This document shows positions 15,321-23,287 of a stretch of DNA of 64,000 nt, one piece after another. The notes under the pieces are model-generated. The model had not been told where the DNA came from. It saw nothing but the letters and a program-made list of their open reading frames with translations, and did no database searches. The translations under genes were made by a program, and so were the position numbers. This DNA comes from Sulfuricella sp. (lineage in GTDB: Bacteria > Pseudomonadota > Gammaproteobacteria > Burkholderiales > Sulfuricellaceae). The number at the start of each line of letters is the position of its first letter. The first letter of the stretch is position 1. The stretch lies in the NCBI GenBank assembly GCA_041651995.1, contig JBAZID010000011.1:23898-87897 (forward strand). The letters are read 5' to 3'.

Positions 15321-16967
15321 ATGAATTTAGCTCAACTACTCGCCCAACATCTTTCCACGCCGGACCGGATTCTCTACAGCCAGTTCGAGGAAGGCGCATG
15401 GCGCGATTACTCTGCGGCTGAGGTGGTCCGGTTAGCCGCGCGCTGGCAGCAGGCGCTGCGCCGGGAAGGTTTGCTGGCCGGTGACCGGGTGGCGCTGTGC
15501 CTGAAAAACGGCGTGAACTGGGTGGCGCTGGATATGGCTGCCCTGGGGCTGGGGCTGGTGGTGGTGCCGCTGTATCTGGATGATAACGCTGAAAACATGG
15601 CCTGGTGCCTGCGCGATTCGGGCGCGCGTTTTCTGGTGCTGGAGAACGCGCGCCAGTTTCAGGCGCTGCAGGCATGTGCATCCGAATTGCCGCCTGTCGT
15701 ATGCGTGCTGGATGGGGCGGCAGGTGGCATTGCGCTGGCAAACTGGCTGCCGCCCGCGGCTACGCCGGATTTCGAGGTTCAGGCGGTTGCACCAGAGGTG
15801 CTGGCCACCATTGTTTACACGTCTGGCACTTCCGGCCGTCCGAAAGGGGTCATGCTCTCGCATGGCAATATTCTGGCAAATGTTTCGGCCTCAAGCGAGG
15901 TGGTGCACCTGCATGGTGAAGACAGCCTGCTTTCCTTGTTGCCCCTGTCGCATATGTTCGAGCGCACTTGCGGCTATTACCTGCCGCTGGCGGCGGGCAT
16001 CAGAGTGGCCTATGCGCGTGGCATCCAGCAGATCGGCGAGGACCTTGCTCATCACCGGCCCACGGTGATGATTGCAGTTCCCCGGGTGTTCGAGCGCTTT
16101 CTGGCGCGGCTGGAAAAATCGCTATCCGAATCCTTTGTAAAGCGGGTCCTGTTCCGCCTTACCGTTCATCTCGGCTGGCGCCGTTTCAAGGGCCGGGCCG
16201 GCCGGCTGGAAAAAATGCTGTATGCCCTGTTGCACCATATGGTGGCCAGGCCGGTTCTGATACGCCTGGGCGGGCGCCTGGCCCTTGCCGTGGTGGGCGG
16301 GGCAAAGGTGGAGTTGCGCATTGCACGCACGTTCATTGGGCTTGGGCTCAACATGATTCAAGGTTACGGCCTTACCGAGGCGGCGCCAGTGGTGGCGGCA
16401 AATCGTGAATGGGACAATGATCCGGTAACCGTTGGCGCGCCGCTGTCACAGGTCGAAACCTGCATCAACGCAGCGGGTGAACTGCTGGTACGCGGACCCT
16501 CTGTCATGCTGGGCTACTGGAACAATCCGGAAGAGACAGCAAAAATTCTTGCTGCCGATGGCTGGCTCAATACCGGCGATCTGGCCGAAATGCAGGATGG
16601 CAAGATCATCATCAGGGGGCGCAGCAAGGATATTCTGGTGCTTTCCAACGGCGAGAAAGCATCGCCCCAGGATGTGGAAATTGCCATTCTTGATGATCCG
16701 CTGTTTGAGCAGGTGATGCTGGTTGGCGAAGGGAAACCTTTCTTTTCCTTGCTGGCCGTTACCCAGGAGGAGGATGAGAAAATTCTCGTCCGGCGCGCCA
16801 ACGCCCGATTGAAAGCCTTTCCCCGCTACGTGAGAGTGCGCCGTGTGATTGCTGTCAAGGAGCCATGGACGATAGAGAACGGGCTTCTCACGCCGACCCA
16901 GAAAGTCCGGCGCAGCGCGGTAGAGGCGCGCTACGGGGAGCTAATCAAGCAGCTCTATCAGACCTGA
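15321..16967 (+). CDS. AMP-dependent acyl-CoA synthetase (long-chain fatty acid CoA ligase type)
   Basis: Activates a carboxylic acid, probably a fatty acid, to its CoA thioester through an acyl-adenylate. 548 residues from the ATG at 15321; the frame is open 13 codons upstream, but that part is repeat A, so the start was set after it. ATP-binding motif YTSGTSGRPKGVMLSH at about residue 170, then QGYGLTEAAPVV and NTGDLAEMQDGKIIIRGRSK are intact. The C-terminal TPTQKVRRSAVEARY carries the catalytic lysine. No Shine-Dalgarno sequence is evident. Chain-length specificity cannot be read from sequence. Confidence 0.9.
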   Translation: MNLAQLLAQHLSTPDRILYSQFEEGAWRDYSAAEVVRLAARWQQALRREGLLAGDRVALCLKNGVNWVALDMAALGLGLVVVPLYLDDNAENMAWCLRDSGARFLVLENARQFQALQACASELPPVVCVLDGAAGGIALANWLPPAATPDFEVQAVAPEVLATIVYTSGTSGRPKGVMLSHGNILANVSASSEVVHLHGEDSLLSLLPLSHMFERTCGYYLPLAAGIRVAYARGIQQIGEDLAHHRPTVMIAVPRVFERFLARLEKSLSESFVKRVLFRLTVHLGWRRFKGRAGRLEKMLYALLHHMVARPVLIRLGGRLALAVVGGAKVELRIARTFIGLGLNMIQGYGLTEAAPVVAANREWDNDPVTVGAPLSQVETCINAAGELLVRGPSVMLGYWNNPEETAKILAADGWLNTGDLAEMQDGKIIIRGRSKDILVLSNGEKASPQDVEIAILDDPLFEQVMLVGEGKPFFSLLAVTQEEDEKILVRRANARLKAFPRYVRVRRVIAVKEPWTIENGLLTPTQKVRRSAVEARYGELIKQLYQT

Positions 16968-16993
16968 CAAGCACGGGTGGCGGAATCCGTTCG

Positions 16994-17120
16994 TTAAACC
17001 CGGATTGTCCATTGGAATGCTTGTGCATGTAGGAGCGGCGCCCTCGCCGCGAATGCAATCGCAAATCGCGGCGAGGGCGCCGCTCCTACAGCAATGTTTT
17101 GACTTAAATGGATTGTCTCG
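16994..17120. repeat. GGAGCG palindromic element (family B), copy 3, perfect palindrome
   Basis: A perfect 24-bp inverted repeat: 17029-17052 (GTAGGAGCGGCGCCC... ) is the exact reverse complement of 17066-17089, around a 13-base loop. Weaker outer arms (TTAAACCCGGATTGTCC and GGATTGTCTCGGTTAA) extend to the hemJ stop. It lies between two convergent genes and could end transcription in both directions. Confidence 0.85.
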
Positions 17121-17121
17121 G

Positions 17122-17532
17122 TTAAAACGGCTTGACCACCACCAGAATCACCGATGCGCTCAGTATCAGCACGGGTAATTCGTTGAACCAGCGGTAGAAG
17201 ACATGGCTGCGGCGATTGCGCTGCCGGGCAAAATCCTCCACCAGCTTGCCGCAGTAGAGGTGGTAAATGATCAGAACCACCACCAGCGCCAGCTTGGCAT
17301 ACAGCCAGCCGCCACTGAATCCATAACCCAGCCACAGCCAGGTGCCGAGTGTCAGCGCCAGAATGGCCAGCGGGGTCATGAAGCGGTACAGCTTGCGCTC
17401 CATCAGGGTCAGGCGCTCTGCTGTTGCGGCATCCACGTCCATGGCGTGATTCACGAACAGCCTGGGAAGATAGAACAGTCCGGCAAACCAGGAAACAATA
17501 AAAATGATGTGGAAGGCTTTAATCCAGAGCAT
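17122..17532 (-). CDS. hemJ: Protoporphyrinogen IX oxidase HemJ
   Basis: Small inner-membrane enzyme that oxidises protoporphyrinogen IX in haem synthesis. 136 residues with four hydrophobic segments. The opening LWIKAFHIIFIVSWFAGLFY carries the conserved histidine; YLPRLFVNHA, KLYRFMTPLAILALTLG and WLYAKLALVV are typical HemJ (formerly UPF0093) motifs. It is convergent with the acyl-CoA synthetase and divergent from a thioredoxin-like gene. Confidence 0.9.
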   Translation of the reverse strand: MLWIKAFHIIFIVSWFAGLFYLPRLFVNHAMDVDAATAERLTLMERKLYRFMTPLAILALTLGTWLWLGYGFSGGWLYAKLALVVVLIIYHLYCGKLVEDFARQRNRRSHVFYRWFNELPVLILSASVILVVVKPF

Positions 17533-17699
17533 GGGGGGTATGCGCTTGTGCGGTAAGATGGGGGCAAATTATACGCCCTGATGGTTTACATGTTCCAAAC
17601 CCGCCTCTTGATTATTGAATCCGACTTGCTGACAGCTCTGGCAGTGCCGCTGCCATCATTCGTGCTGATGCCTGATTCCTGCCTCAAGCAGGTTTTGTT

Positions 17700-18233
17700 G
17701 TGAAAAGTTGGCGTACATTTTTCACGGCCAGAAAATGGCGCCCGGATGTCTGGACCCTGTTGCTGCTCGGTGCCATTGTTTACGTGTGGTTTCGGCCACC
17801 GGCCTGGGTCAGCGATCTCGATCAGCCGGTCCCCGCACTGCAGGTCCATTTGCTGGACGGAAGCGTGGCGAGCATGGAGCATTTGCGCGGCAAGGTGGTG
17901 CTGGTGAATTTCTGGGCAACCTGGTGTCCATATTGCCGCCATGAAATGCCGGCGATGGAGGCGTTCTATCTTGATTATCGTGCTCAGGGGTTCGAGATCC
18001 TGGCTTTGAGCCAGGATGATGATGCGGCCACAGTGGCTGATTTCATGGCCAGAGAGAACTATCACTTCCCGGTGGCGATGGGGGATGCGTCAAGCGCCGC
18101 GGCATTTGGCGGGGTGAGCCGTCTGCCGACATCTTTCGTGATCGACAAACGGGGCGTGGTGCGTCACAAGGTCAGCGGCCAGGTTCATTATGCCCGGCTC
18201 AAGGCGCTGGTCGAACCCTTGCTGGCAGAGTGA
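17700..18233 (+). CDS. Membrane-anchored thioredoxin-like protein (TlpA/ScsD type)
   Basis: 177 residues with an N-terminal membrane anchor (VWTLLLLGAIVYVWF, about 19-33) and a periplasmic thioredoxin domain. The active site is WATWCPYCRHEMPAM and the cis-proline is in SRLPTSFVIDKRG. The WCPYC motif and anchor match protein disulfide oxidoreductases of the ScsD/TlpA group, which reduce periplasmic cysteines or supply electrons to cytochrome c maturation. GTG start; an AGCAGG lies about ten bases upstream. A second TlpA-type protein is encoded 600 bases downstream on the other strand. Confidence 0.85.
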   Translation: MKSWRTFFTARKWRPDVWTLLLLGAIVYVWFRPPAWVSDLDQPVPALQVHLLDGSVASMEHLRGKVVLVNFWATWCPYCRHEMPAMEAFYLDYRAQGFEILALSQDDDAATVADFMARENYHFPVAMGDASSAAAFGGVSRLPTSFVIDKRGVVRHKVSGQVHYARLKALVEPLLAE

Positions 18234-18243
18234 CTATTGATAT

Positions 18244-18783
18244 TCAGGGCTTGTTGCCCGAGCGCAGGTTTTCCAGACTCTTTTCCATTTCGCGTTTGTA
18301 GAAAATAAAGTCTATCTGCGGGGCTGGCGCGCCAAGGCGCACAATCACGGCGGTGATCTGGCCGCGCAGGTGGGCGGCGTGGGTCATGATGTGGGTGAGC
18401 GCATCGCGTACCCAGATCTGTTGGGGTTGGCCCTGCGTGTTGATATAGCTTATCTGCTCGTCAAAGAAGTCTTCCGGCTGTGCTTCCAGCCAGCGTTGCA
18501 TTTCACGTAACTCGAGCCGGAGCGCGTTCTTGAGTTCTTTCCAGTCAGCCACATAAAGCTCTTCCCGGCCTGTGTCCAGGCTGCCGCCCTTGAGACGCAG
18601 CATCCAGTTGCGTGTCACCAGCAGGATGTGGTTGAGGGTTTTGTGGATGTTTTCGTACATCATGCCCTGATTTCCCTGGCGCGCTGCTTCGTCGAGTACG
18701 TCTACTGTCGCGAACAGGGCGTCGTTGGCCCAGTGCTGGTAATCGGCCTGGTAAACGAAATGCTTTTTCAACGTGGTCATCAT
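18244..18783 (-). CDS. DinB-family protein
   Basis: A 179-residue four-helix-bundle protein of the DinB/YfiT superfamily. Likely metal-binding histidines lie in HKTLNHILLVTRNW and in THIMTHAAHLRGQI, the pattern of this family; members are often thiol-dependent transferases, but many have no known role. The start at 18783 follows GGAG at seven bases; the frame is open 13 codons further up without a better signal. It lies 52 bases after the end of the TlpA-like gene on the same strand. Confidence 0.8.
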   Translation of the reverse strand: MMTTLKKHFVYQADYQHWANDALFATVDVLDEAARQGNQGMMYENIHKTLNHILLVTRNWMLRLKGGSLDTGREELYVADWKELKNALRLELREMQRWLEAQPEDFFDEQISYINTQGQPQQIWVRDALTHIMTHAAHLRGQITAVIVRLGAPAPQIDFIFYKREMEKSLENLRSGNKP

Positions 18784-18835
18784 GTGGCTTCTCCTGATTG
18801 GGCTTCCAGTCGCGTCAAACACGATCCGCGTTTGA

Positions 18836-19339
18836 CTAATCAGAGGCTCCTAGCTGTTGTTCCAGTAGCGCGTGCAGTTTGACAAAATCCAGCTCACCCA
18901 GGGTTTGCTGGAGGATATGCCCATCCTTCCCGATAAGGAAGGTGGTAGGCGTGAGTTTAACCTGATTGAAGGCATGAGCCGCCTTGCCGTCTGTATCCAG
19001 CACAATGCTGAAAGGCAGGGCATTCCGGCGGGTGTAATTGCGCACATATTCCGGCGGATCGTAACTCATTGCCACAGCGATCACCTCCAGTCCGCGCTTG
19101 TTGTACTGGCGCCAGGTTTCAACCAGTTGAGGCATTTCCTTGATACATCCGGGGCAGCTGGTGGCCCAGAAGTTGACCAGTACCACCTTGCCGCGCAAGC
19201 TGTCGAGGGATATCTGCTGGCCTTCCAGTGTGGTCAGGGAAAGGGATGGCGCTGCCGGCTTCTGGGTCAGAGTGAGTGCTAACCACGCCAGCAGTGCCAA
19301 GATGCTGATGGTGATTAGAATGGGTTTCCTGGCCTGCAT
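18836..19339 (-). CDS. TlpA-like periplasmic thiol-disulfide protein
   Basis: 167 residues: an uncleaved signal anchor (ILITISILALLAWLALTLT) and a thioredoxin domain with active site WATSCPGC and cis-proline in KLTPTTFLIGKDG. Likely a periplasmic reductase or cytochrome maturation factor. The start at 19339 is behind AAGGGAAAA; the frame continues upstream but inside murU. Its ATG overlaps the murU stop by one base (TGATG), so it is coupled to the amgK-murU operon although its task seems unrelated. Confidence 0.88.
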   Translation of the reverse strand: MQARKPILITISILALLAWLALTLTQKPAAPSLSLTTLEGQQISLDSLRGKVVLVNFWATSCPGCIKEMPQLVETWRQYNKRGLEVIAVAMSYDPPEYVRNYTRRNALPFSIVLDTDGKAAHAFNQVKLTPTTFLIGKDGHILQQTLGELDFVKLHALLEQQLGASD

Positions 19340-20016
19340 CAATTTTCCCTTATTTCCTGATCCAGCTCGGCAAGTCTCTGCGGCGTGCCCACGTCCACCC
19401 AGCGGCCATGATGGTGCATGCCCCCCACTTTGCCGCAGTCCATGGCTTCGCGCAATAGAGGTGCCAGTTTGGCTTTGCTTCCACGGGGAATGGCGCTGAA
19501 CAGTTGCGGGCAATAGAGGCCAATGCCGCTGAAGGTGAGCAGGGGCATGCCCTGCGCGCGTATTTTTTCGCCATCCAGGAAAAAGTCGCCCGCGGGGTGG
19601 TGGGGCGGGTTATCCACCATGACCAGGCAGGCAGTCTGTTGATTCATCTGCGCTGCCTTGCGGCACAGCTTTCCATAGTCGAAATCGCAAAACACATCTC
19701 CGTTGACGACCAGGAAAGGCGCGTGGCCAAGCAGGGGCAGCGCATTTGCGATGCCGCCTGCGGTTTCGAGTGCTTCGGCTTCCGGGGAGTAGTGAATGCT
19801 TACGTTGTAGCGGCTGCCATCACCCAGAAAGTCCTCGATCTGGCTGCCGAGATGGGCATGGTTGATGACCAGTTCACGAATCCCGGCTTGGGCGAGATTC
19901 TCGATGTGCCATACGATCAGCGGCTTGCCACCGGCTTCCAGCAGCGGCTTGGGGGTAATGTCCGTGAGCGGGCGCATGCGCTCGCCGCGCCCGGCGGCAA
20001 GAATCATGGCCTTCAA
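19339..20016 (-). CDS. murU: N-acetylmuramate alpha-1-phosphate uridylyltransferase MurU
   Basis: Transfers UMP to MurNAc 1-phosphate to make UDP-MurNAc in the cell-wall recycling route that bypasses de novo fosfomycin-sensitive synthesis. 225 residues. Nucleotide-binding motif MILAAGRGERMRPLT, then TPKPLLEAGGKPLI, EALETAGGIANALPLL and FLVVNGDVFCDFD. The proper start is a TTG at 20016, giving (M)KAMILAAG; it overlaps the amgK stop as TTGA. An upstream extension is possible but lies wholly within amgK. It is paired with AmgK, the kinase that provides its substrate. Confidence 0.9.
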   Translation of the reverse strand: MKAMILAAGRGERMRPLTDITPKPLLEAGGKPLIVWHIENLAQAGIRELVINHAHLGSQIEDFLGDGSRYNVSIHYSPEAEALETAGGIANALPLLGHAPFLVVNGDVFCDFDYGKLCRKAAQMNQQTACLVMVDNPPHHPAGDFFLDGEKIRAQGMPLLTFSGIGLYCPQLFSAIPRGSKAKLAPLLREAMDCGKVGGMHHHGRWVDVGTPQRLAELDQEIREN

Positions 20017-21005
20017 AAACTGTATCCCACGGCTGCCTGGCGGTTTTCCAGTTCGTCCAGCAGGCGCAGCAGTGGGCCGAGGCCGCTGTAACGTTCGCAC
20101 GCCTTGCGCAGGTAGGTCATGACCAGCGGCATGTCCTTGAGATAGCCGTCCTTGCCATCACGGTGGCAGAGCCGGGCAAAGATGCCCAGTACCTTGATGT
20201 GGCGCTGTACGCCCATCCATTCGAAATCGCGGTAGAAATCATGGAAATCCGTGTTCACCGGCAGGCCCGCTTTTCTGGCGCGTTCCCAGTAACGGATGCA
20301 CCAGTCCAGAACGTGTTCTTCATCCCAGCGGATGTAGGCGTCCTTGAGCAGGGAGGCAAGGTCGTAGGTGATGGGGCCGTACACTGCGTCCTGAAAATCG
20401 AGCACGCCAGGGTTGGGGGCGGACTGCATCAGGTTGCGCGAGTGGTAATCGCGGTGGACGTAGACCTGGGGCTGCGCCAGGTTATTGAGCACGATGAGGG
20501 AGAAGCTGCGCTCCAGCACATCGCGCTGCGAACTGCTCAATTCGATCCGGGCGTGTTTGCCTGCATACCATTCCGGAAATAGCTGCAATTCGCGCCGCAG
20601 CAGTGCATCGTCATAGGCAGGCAGAATGCCTGGGCTGCTGGCGCACTGGATTTTGATCAGGGCGTCGATCGCATCCATGTAAAGGTTATCGGCATTGCTG
20701 TCGTCGATTGCCTCCAGGTAAGTGGTGTGCCCCAGATCGGAAAGCAGCAGAAAACCCTGCTGCTGGTTCTGGGCAATGATTTCCGGCACATGCACCCCGG
20801 CCCTTGCGAAAATCTGCGCCACATGCAGGAATGGGGCGCAATCTTCGTGCTGGGGCGGGGCATCCATGACAATATGGCTGGCGCCATTGGCCGTGACGCG
20901 GAAGTAGCGGCGAAAACTGGCGTCAGCCGACGCCGGTTCGATGCGCCAGCCGCCATCTGGAAATTGCTGCTGCAGCCAGTCTTGCATGAGTTCAGTGCGC
21001 GTCAT
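20013..21005 (-). CDS. amgK: N-acetylmuramate/N-acetylglucosamine 1-kinase AmgK
   Basis: Anomeric sugar kinase of the aminoglycoside phosphotransferase fold that phosphorylates recycled MurNAc at C1. 330 residues. The catalytic loop is HRDYHSRNLMQ and the metal-binding motif VLDFQDAVYGPITYDLASL, both intact. It is followed without a gap by murU. The pair is divergent from lptD with only 65 bases between starts, as in Pseudomonas, so the two promoters must share that space. Confidence 0.92.
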   Translation of the reverse strand: MTRTELMQDWLQQQFPDGGWRIEPASADASFRRYFRVTANGASHIVMDAPPQHEDCAPFLHVAQIFARAGVHVPEIIAQNQQQGFLLLSDLGHTTYLEAIDDSNADNLYMDAIDALIKIQCASSPGILPAYDDALLRRELQLFPEWYAGKHARIELSSSQRDVLERSFSLIVLNNLAQPQVYVHRDYHSRNLMQSAPNPGVLDFQDAVYGPITYDLASLLKDAYIRWDEEHVLDWCIRYWERARKAGLPVNTDFHDFYRDFEWMGVQRHIKVLGIFARLCHRDGKDGYLKDMPLVMTYLRKACERYSGLGPLLRLLDELENRQAAVGYSF

Positions 21006-21070
21006 TTGTGGATTTGCTTAATTCGTGAAATTGTGCGATTTTAGCACCTCTTCGAAGCACTCCAATAATA

Positions 21071-23287
21071 ATGCGCACGCGCCTCCCTATTACCGTCATT
21101 GCCCTGCTGACCGTGCCTGTCGCACTTCATGCCGAAGACGGCGCACTTGAGTTGCGTCAGCAAACCACGCTCATTTCAGTCTTTCCGCAAGAAGAGCAGA
21201 CGCCGGTCTTTCTTGATGCCGACCGCATGTCGGGGCAGCAGGATGTCGAGATCGAGGCGGAGGGCGAGGTTGAACTGCGCAAGCGGGGGCAGGTGGTGAA
21301 TGCCGATCGCCTGACCTACCGCCAGGCGGACGACGAAGTTCATGCCCTGGGCAATGTGAGCATCGAACAGGAAGATTCGCTGGTGACCGGGCCGGAGCTC
21401 AGGATGAAGCTGGGTACGCACCAGGGTTACATGCGTCAGCCGGTTTATCAAATGACACAGCCTGATGCGCACGGAGCAGCCGGTAACCTGGAATTCGCCG
21501 GGAAAAACAAATACAACATTACGGATGGAACCTACACCACTTGCAGCCCGGATAATAATGACTGGTTCATGCGCAGCAACACCATGGAACTGGACCGCAC
21601 TGTCCAGGTAGGAACGGCTTACCATGCCAGCGTGGTGTTCAAGGGCGTACCGATCCTCTATACGCCGTGGATGGAGTTTCCGCTCGACAATCAACGCAAG
21701 TCGGGTTTTTTGCCGCCCACTTTTGGCAGCAGCGACAAAAGCGGCGCCATGTTTTCTCTCCCTTATTACTGGAATATTGCACCCGGGCGGGATGCCACGC
21801 TGACGCCGCGCATTCTGAGCAGGCGCGGTCTGCAACTGCGCGGCGAGTACCGTTATCTGGATCAGCGCTATGCGGGCATAAGCAATCTCGAATTTCTGCC
21901 CAATGACAGCCTGAGCGGAACCGATCGTTACAATCTGTTGCTCAATCACCAGCAGTCGCTGGGCGCGGGCTGGTCGGGCGCGCTGAATATACAGAAGGTT
22001 TCGGACGACAATTATTTTCGCGACCTGAATAGTACGATCGCCACAACTTCCCAGGTCAACCTGCCGCGTGAGGGCACGCTGGCTTACAACGGTTATGGCC
22101 TGAGCTTCCTGACGCGGGTGCAGAGCTTCCAGACCCTGCAGGATCCGGAGGCGCCCATTACCCCGCCATACAGCCGCTTGCCGCAGATGCTGCTCAATGG
22201 TGTGTGGCGGAATTTTCCCGCAGTGGATCTGGGCCTGGCCAGCGAGTGGACGGATTTTAGCCATCCCACGCTGCTCAATGGCCAACGTTTTTCCTTCTAT
22301 CCCAGCATCAGCCTGCCCTTGAATCAGAGCTTTGCCTTTGTCACACCCAAGATCGGGGTGCACCATACCCGCTATACGCTGACGGAAAACAATCCCGGTG
22401 GCGTGTCGGACCTGACCCGTACCCTGCCCATCCTCAGCCTTGATAGCGGACTTTTCATGGAACGGGATTGGGCTTTGCGCGGCAACGAATATTTGCAGAC
22501 CCTGGAACCTCGGCTGTACTACCTTTACGTCCCCTATCAGGATCAAAGCCAGCTACCCAATTTCGACTCGGCGCTGGCGGATTTCAACTACGCGCAGATA
22601 TTTTCGGAAAACCAGTTTATCGGCGGCGACCGGATCAATGACGCAAACCAGCTGACCGCCGCGCTGACATCCCGCCTGCTCGACCCGGCCTCCGGCCAGG
22701 AATGGATGCGCGCAACCATCGGCCAGCGCTATTACTTCAATGATCAGCAGGTGGTTTTGCCGGGCGGGGTCGCGCGCAGTGACAAGTCTTCCGATATCCT
22801 GGCCGCATTCAGCGGCCGGGTGACGCAAACCTGGAGCGTGGATACCGGGTTGCAGTACAACACTGGCCGGCAGCAATTCGAGAAGAGCAATATCGGCGTG
22901 CGCTACCAGCCTGAAGTGGGCAAGGTGCTTAATCTGGGCTACCGCTTTACCCGCGATGCGCTGGAGCAGGTGGATATTTCCTCCCAATGGCCAATACATG
23001 GCCGCTGGCATGGAGTGGGACGCTTAAATTTTTCCTTCCTCGACAACCGGCTTCTGGAGGGGCTGGCCGGGCTTGAATATAATGGCGGTTGCTGGGCGGC
23101 ACGCGCGGTGATACACCAGTTTGCCACCGCCACTTCGGAGACCAGCAATTCGATTTTGTTCCAGCTTGAGTTGTTCGGCATGGGCAAAATCGGCTCCAAT
23201 CCACTGGATATACTGAAACGGAACATTTCCGGATTTTCTCCGGCCCATCAACTTTCTTCACCGGCCACAACTTATGAACAGTACTAG
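21071..23287 (+). CDS. lptD: LPS-assembly outer-membrane protein LptD
   Basis: The beta-barrel translocon that inserts lipopolysaccharide into the outer leaflet. 738 residues: a signal peptide (RLPITVIALLTVPVALHA), an OstA/LptA-like periplasmic domain (FLDADRMSGQQDVEIEAEGE), then the barrel (RKSGFLPPTFGSSDKSG onward). Only two cysteines are present, C158 in TYTTCSPDN and C674 in YNGGCWAAR, against four in E. coli; they correspond to one of the two long-range disulfides. surA begins before this gene ends, so the pair is coupled. LptM, which helps LptD disulfides mature, is encoded at 40422-40535. Confidence 0.96.
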   Translation: MRTRLPITVIALLTVPVALHAEDGALELRQQTTLISVFPQEEQTPVFLDADRMSGQQDVEIEAEGEVELRKRGQVVNADRLTYRQADDEVHALGNVSIEQEDSLVTGPELRMKLGTHQGYMRQPVYQMTQPDAHGAAGNLEFAGKNKYNITDGTYTTCSPDNNDWFMRSNTMELDRTVQVGTAYHASVVFKGVPILYTPWMEFPLDNQRKSGFLPPTFGSSDKSGAMFSLPYYWNIAPGRDATLTPRILSRRGLQLRGEYRYLDQRYAGISNLEFLPNDSLSGTDRYNLLLNHQQSLGAGWSGALNIQKVSDDNYFRDLNSTIATTSQVNLPREGTLAYNGYGLSFLTRVQSFQTLQDPEAPITPPYSRLPQMLLNGVWRNFPAVDLGLASEWTDFSHPTLLNGQRFSFYPSISLPLNQSFAFVTPKIGVHHTRYTLTENNPGGVSDLTRTLPILSLDSGLFMERDWALRGNEYLQTLEPRLYYLYVPYQDQSQLPNFDSALADFNYAQIFSENQFIGGDRINDANQLTAALTSRLLDPASGQEWMRATIGQRYYFNDQQVVLPGGVARSDKSSDILAAFSGRVTQTWSVDTGLQYNTGRQQFEKSNIGVRYQPEVGKVLNLGYRFTRDALEQVDISSQWPIHGRWHGVGRLNFSFLDNRLLEGLAGLEYNGGCWAARAVIHQFATATSETSNSILFQLELFGMGKIGSNPLDILKRNISGFSPAHQLSSPATTYEQY

